From JAZDIU01 sp043804635 (lineage in GTDB: Bacteria > Chloroflexota > Dehalococcoidia > Dehalococcoidales > UBA2162), in contig JAZDIU010000070.1 in NCBI GenBank assembly GCA_043804635.1, positions 1 to 62,701 of the forward strand: DNA of 62,701 nt. Reading direction: 5' to 3'. This document shows positions 1 through 8,764 of this stretch, piece after piece. The position numbers and the translations under genes are program-made. Within the stretch, counting starts at the first letter, position 1; each line of letters begins with the position of its first letter. A model generated the notes under the pieces. The model had not been told where the DNA came from. It worked only from the letters and a program-made list of their open reading frames with translations, and ran no database searches.

Positions 1-418
1 CACCAATATAGTTAGTAAAGCTATCTCGCACATTCCTTCCGGTCCAGTATTTAACAATATCCTTGAATTCTTCTAATTCTTTATCGTCTAACCCATATGG
101 AAGCCGTTCTGCGGCTAGTTCCCGCCGGCACCAGGCGACGGTAAGATCGGGTTGCAACTCTGCCGCTTCGGTTGCAGCCGCGTAATTCCCAACCAGCAAT
201 TGCTCATCTTCTATGTAAATTGGAATTTGAGTAACTATCTTTTCAAAAGCTTTCGCTCGTCTTATCTGCTGGGGCAATCCTTCGGTTTCTTTCCAGGATG
301 CCGTCAGTAATCTAGCTCGCCAGAGTGAAAGAGTCGCTTCATCCCGTGCATCTCGTATTTTTTGCCATATCCTTTGCGAACGGGTTAAAACTTCACTTGA
401 GACTTTTATCTGAGCCAT
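1..418 (-). CDS. Glycyl radical enzyme, N-terminal part (cut by window edge)
   Basis: This is the first 139 codons of a PFL-like glycyl radical enzyme; the catalytic Cys and glycyl loop lie outside the window. The ATG at 418 is preceded by AGGAGG with good spacing. The translation begins MAQIKVSSEVLTRSQRIW and stays closely similar to the first 139 residues of the complete GRE at 10729-13131 (nucleotide identity roughly 80% by eye), so the two are recent paralogues. It is transcribed away from GRE1 (762) across a 343-bp divergent promoter region. Substrate unknown. The family assignment is firm through the paralogue; whether the gene is intact cannot be judged. Confidence 0.85.
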   Translation of the reverse strand, partial: MAQIKVSSEVLTRSQRIWQKIRDARDEATLSLWRARLLTASWKETEGLPQQIRRAKAFEKIVTQIPIYIEDEQLLVGNYAAATEAAELQPDLTVAWCRRELAAERLPYGLDDKELEEFKDIVKYWTGRNVRDSFTNYIG

Positions 419-473
419 TCGAACCTCCTAGAAAGCTTTGTCCGATATGAGAATTATGAGCCTTATACTTAAT

Positions 474-502
474 GTATAACATTTCAACGAAAAGGATGTC
501 AA
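474..502 (-). promoter_or_regulatory. Sigma-70 type promoter for the edge GRE gene
   Basis: Reading on the minus strand, TTGACA (502-497) is followed after 17 nt by TTATAC (479-474). The -10 box is one arm of a small inverted repeat, TTATAC/GTATAA (463-468 and 474-479), which could be an operator. About 50 nt of leader separate it from the ATG at 418. Confidence 0.6.
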
Positions 503-637
503 ACGTGTTTAAGGAAATTCTGAATATCTAACTGAAACTCACATTATTTATAAGAATCTATGCAAAGAAATGTGTTACCTAGCTGTTTTTGGCCATTATC
601 TTTTCTGGCTAGATAATAAAGATAGGTGCCGAGAAAG

Positions 638-667
638 TTGACAAATATTACCAGCGGATGATATGTT
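638..667 (+). promoter_or_regulatory. Sigma-70 type promoter for GRE1
   Basis: TTGACA (638-643), an 18-nt spacer and TATGTT (662-667) lie upstream of GRE1. They predict a leader of about 90 nt ending in the ribosome site AGGAGG just before the ATG at 762. Confidence 0.55.
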
Positions 668-761
668 TTGAGCTAAGGAATCCAATATTGTACTTCTAGT
701 AAATTTCTGTGTAAGTTCAGAGGGGCAACCAAGAATAAATCGCAATATAGGAGGATAGGAA

Positions 762-3170
762 ATGTGCGCGGTTGATGTTAAAGAAAAACAAAAGCTTACT
801 AGGGGACAGAAAATCTGGACCAGAGTGCGTGAACTAAGAGACAACGCTCCAGTCTCATTTGAGCGCGCAAAATTAGTAACCGCTTCCTATAAAGAAACTG
901 AAGGACTTCCCGTTCAATTACGAAGAGCGAAAGCATTTGAAAAAATTGTTACTGGCATTCCTATATTTATTGATGAAGACCAGTGGTTGGTAGGTGATTA
1001 TGCAGCAACTCCGATGGGAGTCGAAATGCATCCCGACCTTGAAATAGAGCCGTTAGAGGAAGTTATTCAAGGCGGCATCGAAGGCAGCGAATCCGTCTAT
1101 AATATTGCAGAAAAAGATAAGCCGCTGCTAAAAGAAATCTACAACTACTGGAAAAAATGGAATATAAAGGAATCTTATATTCGCAGTCTTGACGAGGACG
1201 ACCTTAAGCACATAGATGAATTGGGGAGGAAGGGTTCCCTTGTCAGCGGTGATTTTACCATCAGTGCCTGTATCGGATGGGCGATACCTAACTTTGCCAA
1301 GGCGATCAACAAAGGGTTCCTGGGAATTCTTGACGAAGTGGAGTCGGAACTTAAATCGACACGACAACTGGACAATCCGTCGAGAGACAAGGTATTGTTC
1401 CTCAGGGCACTAAAAATAATTCTGAAAGCCGGGATACAATACGGTAAGCGCTATTCAGCCTTAGCGAAGGAGTTAGCCAGGACGGCTAAAGGAAGCCGGA
1501 AAAAAGAACTGGAGAAAATAGCCGAAGTCTGTGATTGGGTACCCGGTCATCCAGCACGGAATTTCCAGGAAGCTTTACAAACGTTGTTGTTCTGTCATCT
1601 GTTAATATACTGGGACCACAGGCCGAACGCCATATCCCCGGGTAGAGTCGATCAGTACCTCTACCCTTACTATAAAAAGGATACTGATGAAGGTAAGCTC
1701 ACCAAAGAAGACGTTATTGAGCTTATTGAGTGCTTGCGATGCAAGTTTACTTCGAAGCGACAGTTCTTGGAGCTTACCAGGCGTCAAGGGCAGGCTGGTG
1801 AGACTGAGTTTATTAATTGTACTCTGGGCGGTCAGACCGCTGATGGAGAAGATGCTACCAACGAATTATCGTTCCTCTGGCTGGAGGCAGCTAAAAGGAC
1901 TAATACCCCCCATCCAACTCTATCGGTAAGAGTCCACGAAAAATTGTCTCCTGAATTTGCTATGAAGGCCGCCGAGCTTTGTGGCCTCGGGCTGGGATAT
2001 CCGGCCTGGTTTGGTGATAAAACATCCATAGGGTATTTGCTGAGCAAAGGATTAGCCATTGAAGAAGCCAGAGACTATGCCCTTGCTGGATGCTTATTGC
2101 ATTCCCCTCAGAACAAGTCGGCGTTCACCTGGCCGCTTGGTGCGAACATACCTAAGATTTTTGAAATCGCCCTTCACGACGGGGTAGACCCCAGGCTCAA
2201 CAAGCAGATAGGACCGAAGACGGGCAAGTTCGAGGATATGAAGAGCTATGATGAGTTGTATGAAGCCTTTAAAAAACAGGCTACGTATTTTATAACCGAC
2301 CATGCAAAAGAGATTAACCGGCAACGGTTGTACCGTGCACTTATGATGCCGTCGTTAGTAGCTTCCTGCTTCTCAGACGGATGTATAAAACGTGGCCAGG
2401 ATGTGATGGGAGGTGGGAGCGATTATCAACATGTCATGTATCTCTTGCCCCGAGGTGTGATGGATGCCGTCGATTCGCTGTCGGCGATAAAGAAACTCGT
2501 GTTTGAAGAAGGCAAGTTAACTAAGAAAGGGTTAATGGATGCTCTGGCTGTTAACTTTGAAGGTAAGGAGTCGGTACGGAAGCTCCTGCTATCAGCACCG
2601 AAGTACGGAAACAACGATGATTTCGTTGATAGCATCGCTGCTGATGTATATAAGTTTTTATGTGACCTGATGGGTAGTATAGACGCCTGCTACGGAGTCA
2701 AATGGGTTAACGCTCCGCACAATCTTTCCGGGCATGGTGCCCTGGGTAGGAAAGTCGGGGCATTACCGAGCGGTCGGCTGGCGGGTGCTTCTATAGCTGA
2801 TGGTGCCGTATCGCCTTGCCAAGGGGCCGACGTGAGCGGGTGCACGGCAGTCATTGAATCCTGCGGCAAAATAGACCAGCTTCCCATCTATGGAGTATTG
2901 CTTAATATGAAGTTCCATCCTTCCGCCCTCAAAACTGAGGATGATCTGGATAAGTTCCTATCTCTTGTTAAAACCTACCTCATTGATTATGGAGGTAAGC
3001 ATGTCCAATTTAACGTAGTCAGCCGTGAAACTTTATTAGACGCTCAGGCTCATCCGGAAAGCTATCGTAACCTGGTTGTTAGGGTAGCCGGATATAGCGC
3101 CCTATGGGTCGAATTAGATAAAGTAATACAGGACGAAATCATAAGTCGAACCGAACACAGTATAAATTAA
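762..3170 (+). CDS. Glycyl radical enzyme of unknown substrate (GRE1, PFL-like)
   Basis: This is a full-length 802-residue GRE. These enzymes use a protein glycyl radical to make a thiyl radical on an active-site Cys, which attacks the substrate. The glycyl loop RVAGYSA places the radical at Gly777. The active-site Cys is Cys444 in AGCLLHS. It is not followed by Glu two residues on, so the Cys-x-Glu signature of glycerol, diol, choline and hydroxyphenylacetate GREs is absent, as is the Cys-Cys pair of true pyruvate formate-lyase. The ATG has the strong site AGGAGG. TRAP genes follow 18 bp downstream, which suggests that the imported compound is the substrate or its precursor. No activating enzyme lies beside it. 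Superfamily certain; reaction unknown. Confidence 0.93.
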   Translation: MCAVDVKEKQKLTRGQKIWTRVRELRDNAPVSFERAKLVTASYKETEGLPVQLRRAKAFEKIVTGIPIFIDEDQWLVGDYAATPMGVEMHPDLEIEPLEEVIQGGIEGSESVYNIAEKDKPLLKEIYNYWKKWNIKESYIRSLDEDDLKHIDELGRKGSLVSGDFTISACIGWAIPNFAKAINKGFLGILDEVESELKSTRQLDNPSRDKVLFLRALKIILKAGIQYGKRYSALAKELARTAKGSRKKELEKIAEVCDWVPGHPARNFQEALQTLLFCHLLIYWDHRPNAISPGRVDQYLYPYYKKDTDEGKLTKEDVIELIECLRCKFTSKRQFLELTRRQGQAGETEFINCTLGGQTADGEDATNELSFLWLEAAKRTNTPHPTLSVRVHEKLSPEFAMKAAELCGLGLGYPAWFGDKTSIGYLLSKGLAIEEARDYALAGCLLHSPQNKSAFTWPLGANIPKIFEIALHDGVDPRLNKQIGPKTGKFEDMKSYDELYEAFKKQATYFITDHAKEINRQRLYRALMMPSLVASCFSDGCIKRGQDVMGGGSDYQHVMYLLPRGVMDAVDSLSAIKKLVFEEGKLTKKGLMDALAVNFEGKESVRKLLLSAPKYGNNDDFVDSIAADVYKFLCDLMGSIDACYGVKWVNAPHNLSGHGALGRKVGALPSGRLAGASIADGAVSPCQGADVSGCTAVIESCGKIDQLPIYGVLLNMKFHPSALKTEDDLDKFLSLVKTYLIDYGGKHVQFNVVSRETLLDAQAHPESYRNLVVRVAGYSALWVELDKVIQDEIISRTEHSIN

Positions 3171-3188
3171 AAGGAAAGGAGACAAATA

Positions 3189-4493
3189 GTGAAAAAACTG
3201 GGTATAATAATAACGGTACTGGTTCTATTTTCTTTTATTCCAGGACTAATTGGCTGTGGTTCAGCACCGACGACACCCACCACTCCCACCACTCCGACTG
3301 TTTCACCAACATCGCCAACCACACCAACCACTCCAACGGCAGCCTTCAAACCAATTAAGCTCAAATATGCTTTTAAGCGGCAACCGGGTCCGGAAGCTCT
3401 TGGCCAACCAACTTACTATGTGATGTGGATACCAGCGGTCGAGGCGGCTAGTAATGGTAGAATAAAAATCGACTCTTATCCCGCTGATTCATTGATTACT
3501 GAAGCAGTAGCGTATCAAGCAGTCCCGGCTGGTGTAGCTGATATAGCTAATGCTAATCCCTGGTTGGGACTCGGTTTTATGCCATTAATGGAATTCTGGT
3601 ATCTTCCCACGCTACCGGCTGTAGACAAGGCGATGATAAATCCCATTATTTTGTGGTTCAAGATGTATGACCGCTATTTCCAGAAAGAGTACGAGTCTCC
3701 GGGCATAGTATCGCTTGGCTTTATGTCGATTGGTCCCGGGATTGTGTTTACCCTCAAGAAACCACTTACTAAAATGGAGGACTTTAAAGGTGTTACCCTT
3801 CGTATAAGCTCAGTGACAGAAGGCGACCTACTGACAAAGTTGGGAGGGCTCCCGATTTCCATGGGTATTGCCGACGTATATGAAAGCCTTCAGAAGGGTG
3901 TTGTAGAAGGCGGTGTTTGGAACTGGGAGGGTCCCTTCAGCCGGAAATGGACGGAATTAGGCAAGCCCGGCTATTTTAATGATGTTGGTACCTTTCCTCA
4001 AACTTCGGGCAGCTTTATTATCAATAAAGCAGTTTACAATGGATTGCCTAAAGACCTCCAGGAGTTAATAGTCTTCATGAATTGGCGTTGGGCAGATTTA
4101 CAGCAGATGGCAAATGTAGATGCTAGCGTGTCCCTTTATCAGAAAATGGCGAAGGATGCAGGTATTGGAGTAAATATCTGGTCCGACGAACAAAAAGCTA
4201 AACTAAATACAGAGATAGGAATGCCGATGTGGGACCAGTGGGTCGTTAATATGGAGAAGAAATATAAGCGTGGTGCCGAAGCCGCAGAGATAATTAAAGT
4301 TTATAAAGAAGAACTTGCCAAATATATACCTCCTAAACCAGTACCGTTACCGCCACAGTTAGGTGGTGACGCGGCTGCCTGGGACAGGGTTTGGGGCAAG
4401 CCTGATAGCACCTGGGACCGAGACTACAAGGCATATCCGAACTTAATAGGACTGCGTCAGCTAGAGGGCAATGAGTTCAAAAGTTGGAAGTAG
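3189..4493 (+). CDS. TRAP transporter substrate-binding lipoprotein (P1, DctP family)
   Basis: 434 residues with a GTG start and an AGGAG site overlapping the end of the GRE1 gap. It is the extracytoplasmic receptor of a TRAP importer. A lipoprotein signal peptide (about residues 1-22, lipobox ending LIGC) is followed by a Thr-Pro linker of (TPT)n type, residues about 27-50, then the DctP fold. The conserved positions G-x-x-x-R (Arg205) and the later YESLQKGVVEG segment match the family, so Arg205 is the likely carboxylate-binding residue. A C-terminal extension of about 80 residues goes beyond the usual DctP length. It forms a transcription unit with Q1 and M1. Probable ligand: a small organic acid (inference). 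Confidence 0.92.
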   Translation: MKKLGIIITVLVLFSFIPGLIGCGSAPTTPTTPTTPTVSPTSPTTPTTPTAAFKPIKLKYAFKRQPGPEALGQPTYYVMWIPAVEAASNGRIKIDSYPADSLITEAVAYQAVPAGVADIANANPWLGLGFMPLMEFWYLPTLPAVDKAMINPIILWFKMYDRYFQKEYESPGIVSLGFMSIGPGIVFTLKKPLTKMEDFKGVTLRISSVTEGDLLTKLGGLPISMGIADVYESLQKGVVEGGVWNWEGPFSRKWTELGKPGYFNDVGTFPQTSGSFIINKAVYNGLPKDLQELIVFMNWRWADLQQMANVDASVSLYQKMAKDAGIGVNIWSDEQKAKLNTEIGMPMWDQWVVNMEKKYKRGAEAAEIIKVYKEELAKYIPPKPVPLPPQLGGDAAAWDRVWGKPDSTWDRDYKAYPNLIGLRQLEGNEFKSWK

Positions 4494-4548
4494 TAATAAG
4501 GTGTAATGGCTGAGGTATTAACCTACTAATGCCCAATATTTATTGAGA

Positions 4549-4576
4549 GGGGCAATTGCGGGAGTCGCGTTGCCCC
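4549..4576 (+). other. Intercistronic stem-loop between TRAP P1 and Q1
   Basis: Arms GGGGCAA (4549-4555) and TTGCCCC (4570-4576) can form a hairpin in the 102-nt gap between the binding protein and DctQ. No T-run follows. Such a stem may stabilise the upstream message so that the receptor is made in excess over the membrane subunits (inference). Confidence 0.4.
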
Positions 4577-4595
4577 AAATCATATTGAGGGATAA

Positions 4596-5144
4596 ATGTT
4601 AAGCAAAATAGGCAAATGGTATTCCGAGGTGTTTCTCTATAAAGCTTCGCGGCAATTGCTGGTAATAGGACGGATTACCGTGGTTCTAATGATGCTTGCC
4701 AACGTTGTTACGGTTGCTGTGCGCAAGCTTATCCCTTCTTTAGCCAGCCAATTTGTCGGCGGCTATGAGTTTACGCAAGTGGCAATGGGTTTCGTGGCTG
4801 TCTTTGCCGGTGCCTATACCTGGTATACCGCGGGGCACATACGTGTAGGAATATTGAGGGATAGTCTGAAGGAAAGACCAAAGGCTTTTCTAGACGCGGT
4901 TTCTGCCTTTCTGGGTATGATTTTTGCTGCGGTTGTTGTCTGGGCGGTGTTTCTCGCGGGGCAAAGTCAGCTTGCCACTGGTTATGGTACTACAATGAGG
5001 CGAATACCGTTTGCTCCGTTTTCCTTTATTTATGGTATTGTTATGGCTCATGTTTTTCTTGTTTTACTCAGGTCCTTTATAGGCCTTGTTAGTAAGGCAG
5101 TGGGCAAGAAATTCGCTCATGAAACTTACCTTGAGAACCAATAA
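4596..5144 (+). CDS. TRAP transporter small membrane subunit (Q1, DctQ family)
   Basis: 182 residues with about four membrane segments (around residues 25-45, 60-80, 98-120 and 140-165), the expected size and layout for DctQ. The segment FAGAYTWYTAGHIRVG, where a polar G-H-I/V-R motif follows helix 2, is typical of the family. It sits between P1 and M1 (21-bp gap to M1) and forms the integral membrane complex with M1. Start ATG at 4596 after GAGGGATAA. Confidence 0.88.
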   Translation: MLSKIGKWYSEVFLYKASRQLLVIGRITVVLMMLANVVTVAVRKLIPSLASQFVGGYEFTQVAMGFVAVFAGAYTWYTAGHIRVGILRDSLKERPKAFLDAVSAFLGMIFAAVVVWAVFLAGQSQLATGYGTTMRRIPFAPFSFIYGIVMAHVFLVLLRSFIGLVSKAVGKKFAHETYLENQ

Positions 5145-5165
5145 AAACGGAGAATAATCTCATAT

Positions 5166-6485
5166 ATGATAGATCCTAATTGGATTTGGGGCATCTTTGA
5201 GATAGTATTGTTAACCGCCCTTGTTATGAGCGGGGTGCACGTTTTTATTTCTGTAGGGGTAGTAAGTATAGTCTTTGCCGTGCTTTATTACGGAGACCTG
5301 AGCGGCATAAACCTTGTCGGAACCACTATTCTTAATCGGACCTTTACTTATGAGATGTCAATGGTGCCGCTTTTTATCCTGATGGGAGCGTGGGTCGAAG
5401 TGGCGGGGCTGGGTAAGGACGCGTATGATGCCTGTATGAAATGGCTGTCCAGATTGAAGGGTAGTCTGGCATACATAACCACTGCCAGTAACGCCCTGTT
5501 TAGTGCCGTAAGCGGAATGGCACTAGCTGGCGTTGCTACGATTGGCAGTATCGCCCTGCCGGAAATGAAGCGCTACGGCTATTCGGCTAAATTGAGGACC
5601 GGCGTAGTATCAGGAGGGACATTACTCTCCAGCTTGATACCCCCGAGTGCCGTTGCCGTCATCTACTCTCTATTTACCGATGAGTCTCTCGGGCAATTGT
5701 TTATGTCCGGCGTCATTCCCGGCATCATTATGGTCGTACTTTTCATCGCGATAATTTATATCTGGGTGACTTTAAGACCGAGTGCCGCCCCAATGCTTCC
5801 GCGTGAAGTGCATTTCACCTGGGGAGAAAGGTTTCGAGCGATTGGTGGTGTTGGCCCGATTGCCGTAATCTTCCTGTTTATGATGGGTGGTATCTATTTG
5901 GGGTGGTTCAGTCCGACTGAAGCCGCCGGTATGGGTGCGTTTGGAGTGTTGGCTGTTACCTTGGTATTAAGGCGGATGAGCTGGCACAATTTCAACGAAG
6001 CTTTAAATAGTACCTTAAGGCTGTCAGCTTACACATTTTTCATCCTTGGCGGCGCTTTTGTTTTCTCTCACACCCTTGCCATAACCAAACTTGGCACGGG
6101 TATCGGTAATCTTATAGCTGGTACAGGATTAAACCGCGTCGTCATAATGTATATTATAGCAATCATTGTTATAATTGCCGGCACTGCTCTTGATATGTTT
6201 CCTATGACGGTACTGTTTATCCCCGTCTTCTACCCGCTAGTCATTTCATTGGGTTTCAGTGGTATCTGGTTTGGATGCCTGTGGATGTTGCTTATGGACT
6301 TAGCGATGGTAACACCACCGCTAGCGGGTCCCCTTTATCTTACACAGTTAATTGATGGCTGTTCGACTAAGGACGTTATGCTTGGCGTAATTCCCTTTTA
6401 TACAGCATGCTTTATAGTAGTGGTTTTAATGATTCAGTTCCCAGCCATAGTGCTTTGGTTACCTACTAAGATGGTTGGAGGTTGA
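5166..6485 (+). CDS. TRAP transporter large membrane subunit (M1, DctM family)
   Basis: 439 residues, about 12 membrane helices, normal DctM length. The family features GTLLSSLIPPSAVAVIY (the hairpin with conserved Pro-Pro) and FSPTEAAGMGAFG are present. It translocates substrate with Na+ or H+ symport together with Q1 and P1. The ribosome site is weak and coupling to Q1 is likely. Its stop lies 76 bp before the downstream DUF1445 gene's start codon. Confidence 0.92.
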   Translation: MIDPNWIWGIFEIVLLTALVMSGVHVFISVGVVSIVFAVLYYGDLSGINLVGTTILNRTFTYEMSMVPLFILMGAWVEVAGLGKDAYDACMKWLSRLKGSLAYITTASNALFSAVSGMALAGVATIGSIALPEMKRYGYSAKLRTGVVSGGTLLSSLIPPSAVAVIYSLFTDESLGQLFMSGVIPGIIMVVLFIAIIYIWVTLRPSAAPMLPREVHFTWGERFRAIGGVGPIAVIFLFMMGGIYLGWFSPTEAAGMGAFGVLAVTLVLRRMSWHNFNEALNSTLRLSAYTFFILGGAFVFSHTLAITKLGTGIGNLIAGTGLNRVVIMYIIAIIVIIAGTALDMFPMTVLFIPVFYPLVISLGFSGIWFGCLWMLLMDLAMVTPPLAGPLYLTQLIDGCSTKDVMLGVIPFYTACFIVVVLMIQFPAIVLWLPTKMVGG

Positions 6486-6561
6486 TTTTAGCTGCCTTGC
6501 TCAATTTAATTATCTTTTAGAATTAATGAGCATAAAGAAGCAAAAGGGAGGTGAAAATAAT

Positions 6562-7374
6562 ATGAGTGTTGTACTCGCAGCGCCAGACAAGTTCGTTACG
6601 ATGAAGCCCAAGGAGTTTCGCCAGGTTGTTAGACGGAACGAGTATACCGGTGGCACCGGTAACGTGTGTGCTGGGTATGCCCGGACTGCGATGGCTATCA
6701 TTCCTAAAGACTTCGCTTTAGACTTCTTTATGTTCTGCCATCGCAATCCATCGCCTTTCCCTATAATAGATTTTACTGAACCCGGTTCACCGCACCCGAT
6801 GCGGGTGGCTCCCGAGGCAGACATGCGGACCGACGTAACCAACTATCACGTCTATATTAACGGCAAACTTGAAGCTAAAGTCACAGATATCATGTCTTAT
6901 TGGAGAGACGACCTTGTGGTATTCTTAACCGGCTGTAGCCGGGGTTTTGATGCTGCGTTAGTCTCTGCCGATATAAAATACCGTTCTATTGGTGTTTTTA
7001 GCACTAATATTTCCTGTGTTCCAGCGGGACGTTTTAAAGGACCGATGCGAACCTCGTGCCGTCTGGTAAAAGGTGCCCGTGATGTAGTTCGAACCATCCA
7101 AATCTCGTCACGATATCCGGCTTATCATGGCGCGCCGATACACGTAGGAGACCCAGCAGTGATTGGTATTAAGGACCTGTATCACCCGGATGTTTTGAGC
7201 CGCGGTGAGGCTATATCTCCTCTGGAACCTGACGAAGTTCCGATGTTCTGGGGATGCGGCATGACACTGAAGGCAGTGGCTATGGCAAGTAAGCCGCCAC
7301 TGATGATTACAGAAGGCGATGGAGCGATGTTTGTAACCGACCTGCTGGCATCGGATTTAGCCATCTCATCATAG
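6562..7374 (+). CDS. DUF1445 / D-glutamate cyclase-like hydro-lyase
   Basis: The start is placed at ATG 6562, since AGGGAGGTG precedes it with ideal spacing; a longer reading from 6475 would overlap M1 without a ribosome site. The 270-residue product matches DUF1445 (YcsI/D-glutamate cyclase, putative hydro-lyase) along its length: the segments YWRDDLVVFLTGCS, PAGRFKGPM, YHGAPIHVGDPAVIGI and a final EGDGAMFVTDL are family hallmarks. Relatives convert D-glutamate to 5-oxo-D-proline or act as hydratases/lyases on small acids. Being last in the GRE1-P1-Q1-M1 unit, it may act on the imported compound or the GRE product (inference). No membrane segment seen. Confidence 0.85.
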   Translation: MSVVLAAPDKFVTMKPKEFRQVVRRNEYTGGTGNVCAGYARTAMAIIPKDFALDFFMFCHRNPSPFPIIDFTEPGSPHPMRVAPEADMRTDVTNYHVYINGKLEAKVTDIMSYWRDDLVVFLTGCSRGFDAALVSADIKYRSIGVFSTNISCVPAGRFKGPMRTSCRLVKGARDVVRTIQISSRYPAYHGAPIHVGDPAVIGIKDLYHPDVLSRGEAISPLEPDEVPMFWGCGMTLKAVAMASKPPLMITEGDGAMFVTDLLASDLAISS

Positions 7375-7387
7375 ATGGGCATAAATA

Positions 7388-7416
7388 TTGACAAGCTACC
7401 GACCCCACACTAGAAT
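7388..7416 (+). promoter_or_regulatory. Sigma-70 type promoter for TRAP P2
   Basis: TTGACA (7388-7393), a 17-nt spacer and TAGAAT (7411-7416) lie in the 80-bp gap before the P2 gene. P2 therefore has its own promoter and need not depend on the upstream operon. Confidence 0.6.
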
Positions 7417-7454
7417 ATCTCAAAATTAGGTAGACATAGAATAAAGGAGGCAGA

Positions 7455-8702
7455 ATGAAAAGGGGTATTTTACTATCCGCCCTAGTAATCGTGTTACTTA
7501 CCAGCTTAGCCGTCATCGGCTGCGGAGCACCAAAGCCGACTACTCCCACAACTCCAACTACACCAACGACTCCAACTACACCTGGACAGCCAACCACTCC
7601 CACCGCACCAGCCAAGGTTATCCGATTAAAATTTAACGAGTCTCGACCGCCGACCAGTTCTTACATTCGCACGTTCGTTGAACCCTGGTCAAAGCTAATT
7701 GAAAGGGAGAGCGGGGGGCGGGTCGATATAGATGTTTATCTAGCTGAGACGCTGGTTAAGAGTGGCGATTCGTATGACGCGGTTCTAACCGGCATTACTG
7801 AAATAACCCATAATCCATCGGGACGGCATCCAGGTCGCTTCCCCTTATCTGAAATGACCGTGTTGCCCTTCTTGTTTGAAAGTTCCTTGACCTGCGGTTT
7901 GAGTATGCAGGAGGCCTTAGACTCGGGATATTTCGGAAATGAATTTAAAAAGGAAGTAAAGGGTATCGGCTTTTCTCCTAACGGAGCCGCCGAAATCGTA
8001 TCTCGCACGAAGTATATCAAGACATTGGACGATTGGAAGGGTTTGAGAGTGCAAGCTGGCGTGGGTGCGGTGCAGGTAGAAATGCTGAAACTACTGGGAG
8101 CTGTGTATCTGGGTATAACATCCCCGGAGATGTATGAGGCAATGCAAAGAGGACTGCAAGACGTAAGTGTCCGGGAATGGGAAGGTCAGAGTACTTGGCG
8201 AGTTTATGAAGTAGCCAAATACCGCACTAGCGGGGCTCGTATGAATCTTTCTTCACCTCAGGGCATTTATTTGATGAATCTTACTACATACAACAACCTG
8301 CCGGCGGATATTAGAGCGGTTGTCGATAAGTACTCCGGGAAATGGGCAACTGAGGTTATTACGGCCAACTTTGATAGAGAGAACCAGTGGCGCTACCAGC
8401 AGATACTTGATTTTGATAAGCAGGCAGGCAATCCACCTGTTTACAATCTTCCCGCCGAAGAGAGAAACAAATGGCGAGAGCTTCTCAAGCCCATGGAGGA
8501 AAATTACATTACCAACCTTGAAAAAACCAAAGGCTTAGGGGCGAAAGGGACGGAAACTCTTGCCAAACTGAAGGAGTTCTCTAAAAAGTATGCCGAGATG
8601 TATCCCCCGGGCTCTGACGCCGAGTACGCGATATGGAAAAAGTACGGCTTTGAGGCTGTATACCCCGGTTATCCCAAAGACTTTATAATGCCTGCAAAGT
8701 AG
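7455..8702 (+). CDS. TRAP transporter substrate-binding lipoprotein (P2, DctP family)
   Basis: 415 residues; ATG after AAAGGAGG. Lipoprotein signal ending VIGC, then a (TPT)n linker (about residues 26-50) and a DctP domain with YEAMQRGLQD near the family position. Where DctP proteins normally have the ligand-binding Arg (G-x-x-x-R), this protein reads GLRVQ, with Gln at residue 200. Its ligand chemistry may therefore differ from ordinary carboxylates (alignment by eye). It faces Q2-M2, which are on the opposite strand across a shared terminator, yet they are the obvious partners. Not part of the P1 operon because it has its own promoter. Confidence 0.9.
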   Translation: MKRGILLSALVIVLLTSLAVIGCGAPKPTTPTTPTTPTTPTTPGQPTTPTAPAKVIRLKFNESRPPTSSYIRTFVEPWSKLIERESGGRVDIDVYLAETLVKSGDSYDAVLTGITEITHNPSGRHPGRFPLSEMTVLPFLFESSLTCGLSMQEALDSGYFGNEFKKEVKGIGFSPNGAAEIVSRTKYIKTLDDWKGLRVQAGVGAVQVEMLKLLGAVYLGITSPEMYEAMQRGLQDVSVREWEGQSTWRVYEVAKYRTSGARMNLSSPQGIYLMNLTTYNNLPADIRAVVDKYSGKWATEVITANFDRENQWRYQQILDFDKQAGNPPVYNLPAEERNKWRELLKPMEENYITNLEKTKGLGAKGTETLAKLKEFSKKYAEMYPPGSDAEYAIWKKYGFEAVYPGYPKDFIMPAK

Positions 8703-8728
8703 AGAAATAGCCGAAGCCTAGAAATTTG

Positions 8729-8764
8729 GTGAGGCAGACTAATTTAGTCTGCCTCACTCTTTTA
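8729..8764 (+). terminator. Terminator between convergent P2 and M2 genes
   Basis: A perfect 12-bp stem, GTGAGGCAGACT (8729-8740) with AGTCTGCCTCAC (8746-8757), has a 5-nt loop and is followed by TCTTTTA. It ends P2 transcription, and the stem could also work for the oncoming M2 message, whose stop codon lies in the tail. Confidence 0.85.

Noticed and set aside
3167..3364. Antisense reading frames rich in Val-Gly repeats opposite the TRAP linkers (also near 7307-7615 and 15298-15600)
   Set aside because: They are the reverse complements of the ACN-CCN Thr-Pro linker codons in real genes and have no start site or family.
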